Assembly: GCA_032717465.1 (NCBI GenBank)
Contig: CM064671.1
Location: 53,693,991-53,757,990 of the forward strand
Direction of reading: 5' to 3'
DNA from: Coenobita brevimanus
Lineage: Eukaryota; Arthropoda; Malacostraca; Decapoda; Coenobitidae
Length of the DNA stretch: 64,000 nt
The stretch's first letter is position 1; the number at the start of each line of letters is the position of its first letter. Under the pieces are notes generated by a model, which saw only the letters and a program-made list of their open reading frames with translations, had not been told where the DNA came from and did no database searches. Shown piece after piece: positions 1-13,084 of this stretch. A program made the translations under genes and the position numbers.

Positions 1-76
1 ATATCACCTCCTTGCCATATAGTTTCTGGTGAGACTTAATTTTTGTGCCACCTTATTCGTTACATTCGGTAGACCC

Positions 77-79
<3 letters not shown>

Positions 80-133
<54 letters not shown>
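80..133. repeat. (AT)n microsatellite
   Basis: Uninterrupted AT dinucleotide tract that borders the left end of the MITE at 134. It is one of about thirteen such tracts in the window. Confidence 0.97.
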
Positions 134-136
<3 letters not shown>

Positions 137-608
137 TAAACCCTCAAAGATCAGGACTAATTGGGGCTATAACCCTGTCCGGATCTCGAAAAATCCTGAT
201 CTTCCAGAAATCATATAAATTTGCTCATACGAAAGAAAACTTATGGAGCCATGGTGGAAGAGTAAAGAAAGTAAACTGTGCTTTCACTTGGTCAATGTTT
301 TCCCGCGACTCACACTCGGTCAACTGCCTCAGCTCATTGTCCCCTCAAGGCTGCGTTCCCCCTCCCCCATTCACATGTGCGTGCCTCACAAAAAGATACC
401 GGAGAACCGATAAAATTTAAATTAAATTTAATACAGTATAAAATTAATAGGATAATATAATAATGTGTACAAATATTTTTTTTCGTAAATTTTAATTAAT
501 AAATTGTGTATCTTGTAGCCTATATTTTAAATTAAAAATTTGGCAAGAAATGGTCCGGATCTTCGGAAAATCCGGATCTTTGAAGTCTGGATCTTTGAGG
601 GTTTACAG
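134..608. mobile_element. pogo/Tigger-like MITE (475 bp)
   Basis: The left end reads CAGTAAACCCTCAAAGATC. The right end, read on the other strand, is CTGTAAACCCTCAAAGATC, so the terminal inverted repeat is 19 bp with one mismatch. TA lies immediately outside both ends, as expected for the TA target duplication of Tc1/mariner/pogo elements, although it sits in an AT microsatellite, which weakens that evidence. Further inverted GGATC-type words lie just inside both ends. No transposase remnant is present, so it would depend on an enzyme encoded elsewhere. The superfamily call rests on the CAGTAAACC terminus. Confidence 0.8.
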
Positions 609-619
609 TATATATATAT

Positions 620-653
<34 letters not shown>

Positions 654-667
654 ATATATATATATAC
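609..667. repeat. (AT)n microsatellite
   Basis: AT tract with two AAT interruptions, abutting the right end of the MITE. Confidence 0.95.
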
Positions 668-869
668 TGTATAGTCATAAATCATTCATTCATCATCTAA
701 ATCTGTGTTTCCTTATAAGGAGCGCAAGAGCGCAGGTCTAGGGAAGTTGTTCCTGACATTCAAGACAAGAGTGACCAGCCTCATCATCCCTGAGTGGCAT
801 TACTTGAGCAATAAACCCCAACCACCCATTGAATATTAACCTGCACAGGCTCAGTTCCATTGGAGAGCG

Positions 870-1879
870 TTAACCCCTAAAGCGTGGGTCGTCGCGTTTG
901 CGACGCTCGCCAAAAAAGACATAACGGCGGATCGTCGCGTTTGCGATTCGAGTCAATTTTGAATAAACGCGGGCAAGGATGTTCCAGCTGGTATTGTCTA
1001 TCACTACCACCACCCTTTAGTTACAATTAGCATACTTTACCTTTGTACTACTGACCTCTGTTGTTGCCAAGTATCACGTTTTTCCTCCCTCCCCCCTCCA
1101 CCATGGCCCGGCCAGCCTGGCTGTGATACATGGCAGCACTCTGACTGCTCAGAACTGTAAATCTGCGCTCTCCTCTCACAAGCAGTTTATGCTAATAGGA
1201 AATGCTTGTTTCCCCAGTTGTCACACTAGCTTTTTTTCGCACGGTTTGCCCCTGTTTAGCGTCAATTTACCACAGGCTTTCAAAGTGACATAATGGCGAG
1301 TTCTAGCTCTTCCGAGTCAGTTCGAGCAGCCGACAGGAACGAAAATAAAGTGACGGGCGTAAGGCAGAATAAAAAGCGCGCTGTGGTGATCTTTTGGGAA
1401 GTAATATGATTGAAAATAATGTACTATACGTGTTTTTAGCCGTGAAAATGGAAATGTTTGTTGAGTGACAGGAAGACCGCCGCCGCTCTGCATGTCAGCC
1501 GTATGCTTTGTTGATTTTAACCTTATTTTCAGTGCTTATTGTACAAATACGGATTCCAAACTACCTGTACGTTGTAGTATAAAGTTTACTGTGACAGAAT
1601 GAGGCTGTGGTAGAGGGGAAACCGGGTTGCTGGAGGTGTGAAAGTGAAGATTTTGTTACCCAATTTTGCAAGTCTTCACAAGTCCTTGGGTAGTCCACGA
1701 AGGCTCAACACCTGTCTCTGAAGAAAGCTGAATGTAAGTACTATCTGCCATAACAAGTATAATGTTCTAGGGTTAATCTCTGATTTTTGGCTAATATTTT
1801 CCTACAGGTACTCAGACCGCGATCGAACGCCGCCTCCCGGTGGGGGTCGGCTGTCCATTGGCCGTGCGTTAGGGGTTAG
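870..1879 (+). mobile_element. piggyBac-like internally deleted element
   Basis: The left end is TTAA followed by CCCCTAAAGCG. The right end, on the other strand, gives CCCCTAACGC preceded by TTAG in place of the expected TTAA. An imperfect short inverted repeat beginning with CCC and flanked by TTAA is the piggyBac pattern. The interior keeps only the start of a coding region (1293-1409). Non-autonomous. The single mismatch in the right TTAA and the short termini make this less certain than the other piggyBac elements in the window. Confidence 0.55.
1293..1409 (+). pseudogene. possible N-terminal stub of a piggyBac-type transposase
   Basis: A 38-codon frame starts MASSSSSESV, runs through a basic KKR segment and ends at TGA. 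Serine-rich openings are common in piggyBac transposases, and the stub lies about 420 bp inside a TTAA-flanked element, which is why I link it to that family. No catalytic part follows: the remaining element sequence is closed in all frames. The link to piggyBac is inferred from position alone. Confidence 0.3.
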
Positions 1880-1911
1880 TTACCCACTAAACAACCAGGC
1901 TCCTTGATTTG

Positions 1912-1913
<2 letters not shown>

Positions 1914-1973
<60 letters not shown>
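1914..1973. repeat. (AT)n microsatellite
   Basis: Perfect AT tract just outside the piggyBac-like element. Confidence 0.97.
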
Positions 1974-1976
<3 letters not shown>

Positions 1977-2028
1977 TATATATTGGTTCCTAAAGGCTAT
2001 TCATCAGTTGTTTTTTTTCGTATGTCCA

Positions 2029-2032
<4 letters not shown>

Positions 2033-2103
<71 letters not shown>

Positions 2104-2191
2104 CCAACCCAACCCTAATCCCATAATTACTAAGGTCAAAGTTCTCTCCCTCTACCACATCGCCTTTCTTCAACATACCTAATTTTGTGAT

Positions 2192-2242
<51 letters not shown>
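2033..2242. repeat. two (CT)n microsatellites
   Basis: CT tracts at 2033-2096 and 2194-2242, separated by about 100 bp of ordinary sequence. A shorter AT tract follows at 2406-2429. Confidence 0.96.
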
Positions 2243-2243
<1 letters not shown>

Positions 2244-2430
2244 CGCAGATTACAGCCCATTCTTGTCTCCACTCCTCCACTTATCCCCAACCCTTCCCTG
2301 AAGCGCAATTATCACCTCACTTCCTAGTTATTATCTTCACCTGATTCCATCCTTCCTTGCAATGACTGACCCCCCCTCCCCCCACACACACACAACATGT
2401 TTTCGTATATATATATATATATATATATAC

Positions 2431-4529
<2,099 letters not shown>

Positions 4530-4692
4530 GAGTCACATTGTTTGTTATTTGTGTATTTGTTTGTTTATCCTTCAGTTATGCCCAAACCAAGGACAGATAC
4601 TCCCAGACTCACATACATACTGAATCAGGGTGACCATAGGAAGGTTTTAGTGGGGTCAAAATTCAGATCTGGGTTATTTGAGGTCACTGGTA

Positions 4693-5015
4693 TAGTATTT
4701 GCCTTTTTGACCCAGTCAACCCAGGGTACCCCTGCAGCCTAATTTTTGGCATGGAGGTTCATAGAACCTCCAGTTCTGACAAAGGCTATGTGAGGTTGGC
4801 CTCTGATGTCGTCTGAGGTCACTATCAGTAGTAAACAAGTGCACACAGATACTGTGCGTTAGTCTGTGAAAGCTGAAATAAAAACTTCATAGACCTCTTA
4901 TAATCGCTCTTCAAAAGCATGAGAGGTACATGGTATTTCTGGAGTAGAATTAGAACAAATCGGATTATAGTGTTCGCCTTTTTGGGCCAGGTGACACCAG
5001 GTACCCCTGCTCATA
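4693..5015. repeat. diverged direct repeat pair
   Basis: A segment of about 45 bp at 4693-4740, containing TTTGCCTTTTTGACCC and ending GGTACCCCTGC, recurs in diverged form at 4969-5015. The spacing is about 276 bp. Probably two halves of an unclassified repeat; no coding potential. Confidence 0.5.
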
Positions 5016-5039
5016 CATCTATATCTATATTTATCTGTC

Positions 5040-5104
5040 TTTTTATCTATCTATCTACAGTATCTATGTATGTATGTATGTATGTATCTATCTATCTATC
5101 TAAC
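5040..5104. repeat. (TATC)n/(TATG)n microsatellite
   Basis: Tetranucleotide tract with ATCT and ATGT units, located at the 3' end of the SINE on the minus strand. Confidence 0.85.
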
Positions 5105-5110
5105 TGTATA

Positions 5111-5515
5111 TATTTATCATCTCATCAGCCATTTGAGTGTCCACTGCAGGACCGGCCTATCCCAACCAAAGTGGGGACGATACAGCCAATGTATCACTAT
5201 CAAGTGACTTAGGCTGTCTGGTAGAGATTGTATGTAGGGTGAGAAGTGCTTGTAAGTGTATTGTAGTGTTGGAGTGGCTTTGGATGCGTGTGTAGTCTGT
5301 GAACCAATTGTAATCGGCCCGCGCAAGCCGACTGGGTGCAAGCATACTTTATAGTATGCGACACTGGTTCAACCACAGCACCCTTGATGTCCGCCAATGC
5401 AGTACGTGGCCAGAAGAACGCACCCAAAATTTACTACTCTGGCGGGGCGTGAACCCTCGTTCTTGAGTATGCGAAAATGCACACTTTACCACTGTACCAC
5501 AGAGGTGTCATATAC
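5111..5515 (-). mobile_element. tRNA-derived SINE, about 400 bp
   Basis: On the minus strand the element starts with a tRNA-like head (5435-5515). It has an A-box-like TGGTACAGTGG and a B-box-like GGTTCACGCCCC, with CTCTG and CAGAG positioned to pair as an acceptor stem. About 300 bp of unrelated body follow. The 3' end (CAGTGGACACTC then GGCTGATGAGATGAT) resembles the 3' end of the RTE-3 LINE near 24580 (CAGCAATGGACTAG then ATGACTATGAT). Sharing a tail with a LINE is how many SINEs recruit reverse transcriptase. A true tRNA gene is unlikely because the cloverleaf is degenerate. Confidence 0.65.
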
Positions 5516-5517
5516 TG

Positions 5518-5540
5518 TATGTGTGTGTGTGTGTGGGTGG

Positions 5541-5591
<51 letters not shown>
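5518..5591. repeat. (GT)n followed by (AT)n microsatellite
   Basis: GT tract at 5518-5534 and AT tract at 5544-5591, directly before the 5' end of RTE-1. Confidence 0.95.
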
Positions 5592-5594
<3 letters not shown>

Positions 5595-8500
5595 GCGACT
5601 AAAAGGGTTGGCGGAGGGTTAGTGCCCCTCCCCGGAAAACAACTAACTAAAAAAACAAACAAGAAGCCTCGGACAAGGACTGACCAAACGATGACGACCC
5701 AGGACCGGACAAAGGACTTGGTAATGAGTACATGGAATGTAAGAGGAGCGAATGATGAGGTGAAAGAGAGAGAGATTGTCCAGGTGCTTGAGGATGCGAA
5801 AGTGGATGTATGTGGAATAACTGAAACAAAATGGGGAGGAGAAAGTGTGAGAGAATGGGAGTATGGATGGGGTATATGTGCAGTAGATGAGAATGAGAGG
5901 GCAAAGGAAGGAGTGTGTATAGTTGTGAGTAAAAGATGGAAGAAGAGCATAAGACAGTATGGATCAGTTGGGTCAAGGATTGTGTGGGTAAAGTTGAAAG
6001 TTGGAATACAAATGTGGGTGATTGTGTGTGTGTATGCGCCAACGCAAGATCGTGCTAGAAGAGTGAGAGAAGAGTTCTGGACAAATGTGCGAAGTGTGCA
6101 TGGAAAAGTTTGGAAGGAATGAGAGAGTGTTTTTGATTGGTGATATGAATGGTAAAGTTGGGAATGTGAAGGTGGATGGAATAGTTGGTGAGTGGGGTGT
6201 GCCTGCTGAGATAGATGAGAATGGGAGTGCGTTAGTGGACATTTGTGCTGGGAGGGGGTTGGTGATAGCCAATACCCTCTTCAGGCATAAAATGATCCAC
6301 AGGTATACATGGCAAGTGATGAGAAGGGTGGGTGGTGAACTGAATGAAAGGAAGGCAATGATTGATTATGTGTGTGTGGATGAAAGGATGCGAAGATGTG
6401 TAAAGGATGCAAGAGTGTATAGAGGTTGGGAGAGTGTACTTTCTGACCACTACTTGGTGGTGGCCAGAATTAGGATGCAAGTAAGATGGAGGAATAGAAG
6501 AAGGCAAAGACGAGAGGAAGGAGTAGTTGCAAGGAGAGTGGAAAGGTTACAAGTGGATGAGAAAAAGACAGAGTATAAGAGAGAAGTGGAGGAACGATTG
6601 GACAAATATGAATTGGAGCAGATGGGAGACGTGGAAGGTATGTGTAAGATATTTACAGAAGAAATATGTGCAGCATGTGATGTGGTGTGTGGAAGGAAGA
6701 GAAGACGGAGGGGGGTGCAAGGAACAGCGTGGTGGACTGAAGAGGTGAAACAGGCTGTGGCACAAAAGAAGAAAGCATACAATGAATGGATGAAAAATAG
6801 AGGCGTGGAAGAAGATGAGAGGCGGAAGAGAGAGTTATATGTGGAAAGGAAGAGAGAGGTGAAAAGATTAGTAAGAGAGAGTAAGAAGAGAGTGGATGAG
6901 GAATTTGGAAGGAATTTGAGTGTAAATTGGAGGGACTGTAAGAAAATGTTCTGGAGAGAAGTGAAAAGAGTAAGGCAGGGTGGAAGTGAAGTTAGCAGGG
7001 GAGTGAAAGATAAAAATAGTAGATTACTAGTGGAGAAGGGAGAAAAAGTGAGCAGATGGAGAGAACACTTTAAGGAATTGTTGAACGTAGAGGATGGAAG
7101 TAATGCGAGTATAAGTGGCTGGGGAATGGCTGGGAGAAGGAGGGAGGTGAGAAGACAGGAAGAAATCAGTAGGATAGAAGTTGTGGAAGCAATGAAGAAA
7201 GTTAAATCGGGGAAAACCCCAGGAATTGATGGAGTGTGTGGTGAAATGCTGAAGCATGGGGGAGAGATAGTAGTAGAATGGATGTGGAAGATGTGCAGAT
7301 TGGCCTGGGAGGAAGGTAGAGTCCCGGAGGATTGGAAGTCAGGTATAATTATTCCCTTGTACAAAGGAAAAGGGGAAAAAGAAATGTGTGGTAATCATAG
7401 GGGCATTTGTCTTCTTAGTATAATAGGAAAAGTGTATGGTAGGATACTTATAGACAGAGTTAGAGAAAGAACAGAGAAATTAGTTGGAGAAGAACAGGGA
7501 GGCTTTAGGAAGGGAAGAGGTTGTGTAGATCAGATATTCATTCTTAGATCTTTAGTGGAAAAGTTTCTAGAGAAGGGAAAGAAGTTGTATGCGGCTTTCA
7601 TGGATTTGGAGAAAGCATATGACAGGGTGGATAGACAAGGGTTGTGGAAAGTGTTAAGAATATATGGAGTGGATGGGAAGTTGTTGAATGCTGTGAAGAG
7701 TATGTACGATGATGCGAAGGCTGCAGTACGTGTGGATGGTGAACTAAGTGAATTTTTCTCTTTGAAAGTTGGTTTGAAACAGGGATGTGTCATGTCTCAA
7801 TGGTTGTTCAATCTGTACATGGATGGGGTAATAAAAGAGGTGCAAGGTAGGGTAGTGGATGTTGGAGTGGCCCTGGTGAGAGAGGATAGTGTTTGGAAAC
7901 TCCCTGTACTGTTGTTTGCAGATGATACTGTGTTGTTGAGTGAAGACGAAGGGGAGCTGCAAGGCTTGGTGGATGAGTTTGAGAGAGTGTAAGAAAACGG
8001 AACCTAAAGGTGAATGTAGGGAAGAGTAAAGTGATGGTCTTTGAGAGGTGGTTAGTTAGTGAATGTACAGCGAGGTTGGATGGTGAGGAATTGGAAAATG
8101 TGAGTACGTTTAAGTATTTGGGTAGTGTGATGAGTAAGGATGGAGGTTTGGAGGGTGAAGTGCTTGAAAGGGTACAGCAGGGAAGAAAGGTTGCTGGTTC
8201 CTTGAAAGCAGTGATAAGAAGCAGGGAAGTGAGCATGGAAGTGAATAAGTTACTACATGACAGTATTGTGATACCAACTCTAACGTACGGAAGTGAAGCT
8301 TGGACATTATTGGAAGGACACAAGTCAAGAGTGAGAGCAGTGGAAATGAGTTATTTAAGAGGAGCCTGTGGAGTCACGTGGAGAGACAGGCTGACGAATG
8401 AGGATATAAAGGAGCGTTGTGGTGTGGATGTGGATGTGATAGGAAGCGTTATGAGGAACACACTGAGGTGGTTTGGCCATGTGGAGAGGATGGAGGGTGA

Positions 8501-8701
8501 AAGACTGACGAAGAGAGTGTATATGAGTGAGGTGGAGGGGGGAAGAGGGAGGGGGAGGCCGAGGATGAGATGGAGGGATGGGGTGGAGCGGTAGGTGTGT
8601 GCGGGGGTGTGAGTTGGGAGCTGGGCAGTGAAATGGCGGGGGACAGGGCGACTTGGAGGCGATTTGTTTGTGGCCATCCCAAACAGGATTGAGGCGTCTG
8701 G

Positions 8702-8703
<2 letters not shown>
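5592..8703 (+). mobile_element. RTE-like non-LTR retrotransposon (RTE-1)
   Basis: Near full length. The 5' untranslated start (CGACTAAAAGGG...) is shared with RTE-2 at about 17299, so the 5' end is probably genuine. One long ORF carries an apurinic-type endonuclease and a reverse transcriptase. The 3' end runs into an AT plus GATA tract at 8704. No separate ORF1 and no RNase H are visible, which fits the RTE group. The clade call is by motif; a related clade is possible. Confidence 0.8.
5691..8594 (+). pseudogene. RTE-type endonuclease / reverse transcriptase, two frameshifts
   Basis: The ATG at 5691 opens frame one (to 6122) with the first endonuclease motifs (TWNVRG, ETKW, VYAPTQDRA). A frameshift near 6090-6120 leads to the second frame (6085-7992). 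That frame has GDMNGKVG, the YTW and SDHYLVV endonuclease motifs, then a basic linker. The RT follows: PLYKGKGEK, GGFRKGRGCVDQ, FMDLEKAYDRV, LKQGCVMS and an intact FADD box (LLFADDTVLL). Another frameshift at about 7980-7990 leads to the C-terminal segment (8010-8594), with FKYLGS, the TYGSEAWTL motif and a WFGHVERM tail. Decay residues in frame beyond 8594 suggest a premature stop. All catalytic motifs survive, so the damage looks recent, but the ORF cannot give one protein. Confidence 0.85.
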
Positions 8704-8756
<53 letters not shown>

Positions 8757-8770
8757 TAGATAGATAGATA
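8704..8770. repeat. (AT)n plus (GATA)n microsatellite
   Basis: AT tract followed by GATA units, attached to the 3' end of RTE-1. Confidence 0.96.
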
Positions 8771-10437
8771 TAAACGAGAATATAATCATATTTTATACAA
8801 TTACCTCCCGAAACTACCATCTTCCGTACCTAATTCTTCTTTTATACATAATGTACTGCTTCACATTAGGATTACATATTTTCATTTAACTTGTTCCCTT
8901 CTTTTCCACAAGATATCTTTCCCTCGGGTAGTATTTTTTCTTTTAACTATCTCCTTCCTTTACCCACTATCTTGATTTACACACTTTCACACCCTTGCAC
9001 TCTCGTATTCACAACACTTCCTCACGTCTCACATACCTTCCTTTAGCAGTACAATCTTTCAAGCAGTCATTATTACACGCTCATCCTTTTTCACACTGTT
9101 ATTTTACTCGAGACTTCTTCTGTCACGTTGTGTTGTAGTGATACATGATTTATTACATATGCACTTGGAATGTCTGAGTCATTGCAATGTTTTGTTCGAC
9201 ATCACGTGCCTCTCTGTCCGGTTGTCTGTCTATATATATTAACTAGATAATTATATACAGAGTTTACCTAATTAAAACCTAACTTTCTTTAAGTGCTATA
9301 GGTCAGTCTATATATAAACACAGTCTATGTAATTTGGACCAAATATAATGGGATGGTTGAGGACCAGCCAAGGATCTATACCTTCTGAAGTGACTTGGTT
9401 AGAGGTCAAGGTCACATTGCAAGGTAACGTAAACTCTTTTTATCTCCATTAAGCAAAAGTATGTGGAATGTTACAGAATAAGACAGGGATATGGGGATTT
9501 GAACTCAAAGACATGCAATTAAAGTTCAAGGTCACAGGGAAAGATCAATTTCGAAGTCATGGGACAAGAGCAGCTCATATTTTTAGTCTAATCTGATCCA
9601 CACTAACTGGATGGCTTTAGGGTTAAACAAGAATGAAACAAATCATAGTTGAGAGCAATCAGTCAAAGAACAAGGTCACAGAAAAGTCATGTGGCACTCC
9701 CAGGAACTTTTTTATTGTCATTTGATTCAGTGAATTTAGCTGATTAAATGATTGGTTATAGCTGAACGTAAAGGATTTTTATGGAGAATGATTACTATAA
9801 CGCAGTGGGAAACAATTTCAGATGGTCCATTCCCCCTCCTCAGTTCCTGTGTTCACCCATGCACTTTGTTGATTATCCCTGAAAATATACAATGAGTGGT
9901 TGTAATTTTAATATAGCCTCGTCAACGTATTCTGCCGTTTATTTATCACAGCATCTTTACATGCTCTTAGACAAGAGATGAGTAATTGCAAGGAACAATC
10001 TTAATCGTCCTGTTGCCTATCCTTCCTTTGTCCTCACCCCTCACCCCCTCTCCGCATCTCCAATGTTTTGTATTCACTCCTCGGCATATCACTTACAGCT
10101 GGTTGGTAAAGTAAGCTGTAACAGATCACATGGTATGCGTTTTCTTACCCATTCTCTTGTGTCAAGCAGCATGTATGCTGATGTTTGCCTGCCAGCCCAC
10201 AGCTAGCATTGTTCATATTTACTGTAAAACCGAAGATCATCAGTCATCAGTGACAAACATGCATAAGCTTATGTACCATTAAAATATATCAGATGGCACT
10301 AGTTATAGAGAATAGTCCATCAGCAATGATATACCGCCTTACACACACACGTGCATGGGCACACATCTGCTATTGGTTGTCGCAATTGTATCTTGCACCC
10401 TCAAAGCCCTCCACCTACTTTCCTATACGATTATACC
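8771..10437. other. no recognisable gene
   Basis: No long open frame and no repeat family I can name. The word TCAAGGTCA or a one-base variant recurs at 9406, 9526 and about 9670, in a stretch that may be an old, degraded repeat. Confidence 0.6.
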
Positions 10438-12258
10438 TTAACCTCTATCCGCCGGCTGACGTGTATGCACGACAGGATTCAGGGCGTGGAGGGCCGCCGG
10501 TTGACTTGATATACCGCACTCACCTTTCCGCCACTGTTTAAGAGCAGGTCCATTTTCTGTGATACCTACAGGGTAGGTAGGACCCCCAGGTACCCTGCGG
10601 CTGCGCTGTTCAGTTTGTACTCGGCAGTGGTAGTGATAGGAGCCATGTCATCTTCCTTGACATCATCCGATTCTGTCCTACCGCATGAAGGGCCCATTGC
10701 CTCATCAATCCCCGCGAAAGTTCAGCCCTTAGTGCCACGTAAAGGGCTTAGTGATAGTGCCATAGGGCTTGCCCTTGACGATACTGTCTCCTCTCGTATA
10801 CTCAGCACGAGTACGTCCTCTTAGGAGAAAAAAAGCTACCACGTGGAGAGTGAGCTCTCTCGCTCTCCAACCCCTACTCGCTCTCTGACATCAGAGAGGG
10901 CTCTCCGACTTCTCCAGGAGGAAGGGACAGTCTACGAGAGTGATGATTTCGGCGATGAGGAGGTGCAAGATGACCCAGGACATTGGGAAAGTGACACGGA
11001 CCTGGCGGTCATCTGCAGAATAAAAAGCCGCAGAGCCATTTCCCCCACACTCTCGCTGCCTGCTTGCGCTTCCCCACACCTCAGCCTATCACTTCAAGGG
11101 CAGAATCTCCACAACCAGGCCCTTCGGGAGTGGTATGAGTACTGAGCAGGTGTGTGGGGAAGTGTAAATAGTGTACAGCAGTGCAGAAGTTTGTGTATTT
11201 TCATAAATGAGTGAAATGTGTGATATTGTAAGTGAATTATAGAAAGTGCTAAGATATAAGTCTTTTATAAGTTCTACAAGTGCATATAAGTGATTTATAG
11301 TAAGTGCAGTACAGGAGTTGATACTGTTTATTGGATATTGGTTAGAAAATTATTGGATATACCTTGAGTTTGCCTACCTGTTACCTGAAAGTAAACCACT
11401 TGTGAGCGGGCAACAATGAACAATACCTGCTTCGGTACACCTAAATTATTTCACTCAATACTCAGGGGGATTGTGCCAAATATGAGCATCAGTGTATCTG
11501 TGATGGGAAGCACAAATAATGTTAGTTGTGTGAAACATTTATATAATTTTCACTGTAACCATGATTAGTACAAAGCAGTCTGATTTACAGTACAAATAAT
11601 TACCTCATACTCTACGATAAGGCGTGAAAGAGCAACAGCATTTACTTGTCAAAGTGCAATTACCCGTAATCGTGATGTAAAGTGCATTTCTAAGTGTCTT
11701 AGTAAAGGAGAAATATGATTTTTTACAGAAGAAGTGAGTACAGAAAAACGACGAGATATTTCTTTTCCCACATACCTACGGGGCTTAGTGGCATCGTGGT
11801 GTGGGCAGTAAATCCTTGGGTGAGCTACATGAACAGGGTGATGACTCATTTTCATGGGGGTGAGTAAGGAGGAGTAAAAAAAAAAGAGTGGAATATTCCA
11901 CATTCCAAGGACGCTTGGGCAGTGTTACAATCACCACTCCAATCAGTGCTGCCAACGCTAGCCGGCTTGGCCAATGCCATGGCCAGTGGCCTGCGCTTGG
12001 AGCCGCACGCCAAAATGTGAAAAACCACTCGTCTTCAACTCATCCTTACTCATCCACGGGACCACATAGAGACCTCGGGATACCTTCATTAGAAGGAGGA
12101 AGAGTTGTTGAGTCTTATGAACTTTCATTGAATTCTGTAGCTATTATAGTTTGGCAGATATAAGGGTTTGAAGTAAGGGTATTTTTTTCAAAATCTCGGA
12201 AATCGCCCGAAGAGAGGCGTGTGCTGCGGCCGGGAACCCCCCGGCAGCTAAGGGTTAA
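10438..12258 (+). mobile_element. piggyBac-like non-autonomous element
   Basis: TTAA at 10438-10441 is followed by CCTCTATCCGCCGG. TTAA at 12255-12258 is preceded, on the other strand, by CCCTTAGCTGCCGG. About 10 of 14 terminal bases agree, and both ends are TTAA-flanked. The right terminus also closely resembles both ends of piggyBac-B (TTAACCCTTAGC). An N-terminal transposase remnant lies at 10645-11145; the catalytic region is missing. About 1 kb of AT-rich sequence after it shows nothing I recognise. Confidence 0.6.
10645..11145 (+). pseudogene. N-terminal remnant of a piggyBac-type transposase
   Basis: The first frame (10645-10824) is a serine-rich start followed by PRKGLSDSAIGLALDD. 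This matches the opening motif of the A1 and A2 transposases (RKGLSDDEIQSALD and RGLSEEEIQAALD). A stop and frame change lead to a second frame (10843-11145) with acidic, serine-rich residues such as YESDDFGDEEVQDD. That is typical of the disordered acidic N-terminus of piggyBac proteins. There is no DDD catalytic domain. The identification relies on the shared RKGLSD motif and the surrounding TTAA ends. Confidence 0.5.
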
Positions 12259-12539
12259 GTGTCTTTGCGCCAGGCGAATCTAGCATCTAATCCTCTTAGT
12301 CTTAATTATTATAATATACCATTCGCAATAATTTTTATAATCACACTTCTACAGTAAGCCACTCTAGTTTATGCTGCTGCTGCTGCAGGATCTATGAATG
12401 CTTGTCAAGTGAGAACACTGATTTGATGGGGTAGATTTTATACCTTTCTGGAAAGAAAATAATCGTAGTCTAAGAATGCATCATGAAAATAGGCACATAA
12501 AAATTCCTCAGACAAGGATTCCTGGGCGCATCTCCCACC

Positions 12540-13060
12540 CTCCACTTTCTCCCCAGGGACCTCTTCCAACATTGGCAAACTTTTCCTTATGGACCTATTT
12601 TCCCCCAGGGATCCATTATCCCTATGGACCAGTTTTCACAGAAAATTTTCTAAAAGGACCTAGTTTTCCCTCAAAACTTATTCTCCCATGGACCTTTTTT
12701 GTCCATGAACTTTTTTCCACATGGGTCTAGTATAACTTTGGTTGTTATTTTAAAATTGTCTCATTTAACACGACGAACTAATTTCCTCACATCACCTACA
12801 TTCCTATTGACCTAGTTTTCCTTGTGGACCTATTAGACAATTGACTTATTTTCCTCTAAACCCATATTCCACTGTGGATCTATGTTCTCCCCATGTGGCA
12901 AAGCCAAATCCGCAAGTAGACCTATTTTTTCTCATAGACCGGACCTGTTTTTACTGCCTGGACAATTTTTGGGTGGAAGGAGAGGGCAATTTCTGCAGGG
13001 ACACATTCACCATGGCCCTATTTCCTAATTAAACTTGTGCCTATCATGGACCTCCTCACC
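12540..13060. repeat. degenerate minisatellite
   Basis: Variants of GGACCTATTTTCCC recur roughly every 25-60 bp through this stretch (for example at about 12591, 12621, 12657, 12822). The units are too diverged to assign one period. No supported coding capacity. Confidence 0.6.
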
Positions 13061-13084
13061 CTACTGGTGCATTTTCCCACTTCC

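Noticed and set aside
1997..2308. Open frames across the CT repeats coding arginine-glutamate runs
   Set aside because: They are translations of the microsatellite on either strand, with no flanking coding signal.
5435..5515. tRNA gene on the minus strand
   Set aside because: The box motifs are present but the stems are imperfect and it continues into a SINE body, so it is a tRNA-derived SINE head.
6450..7364. Long minus-strand frame of 304 codons opposite RTE-1
   Set aside because: It is antisense to the RT coding sequence, with leucine/serine-rich low-complexity translation and no motifs.
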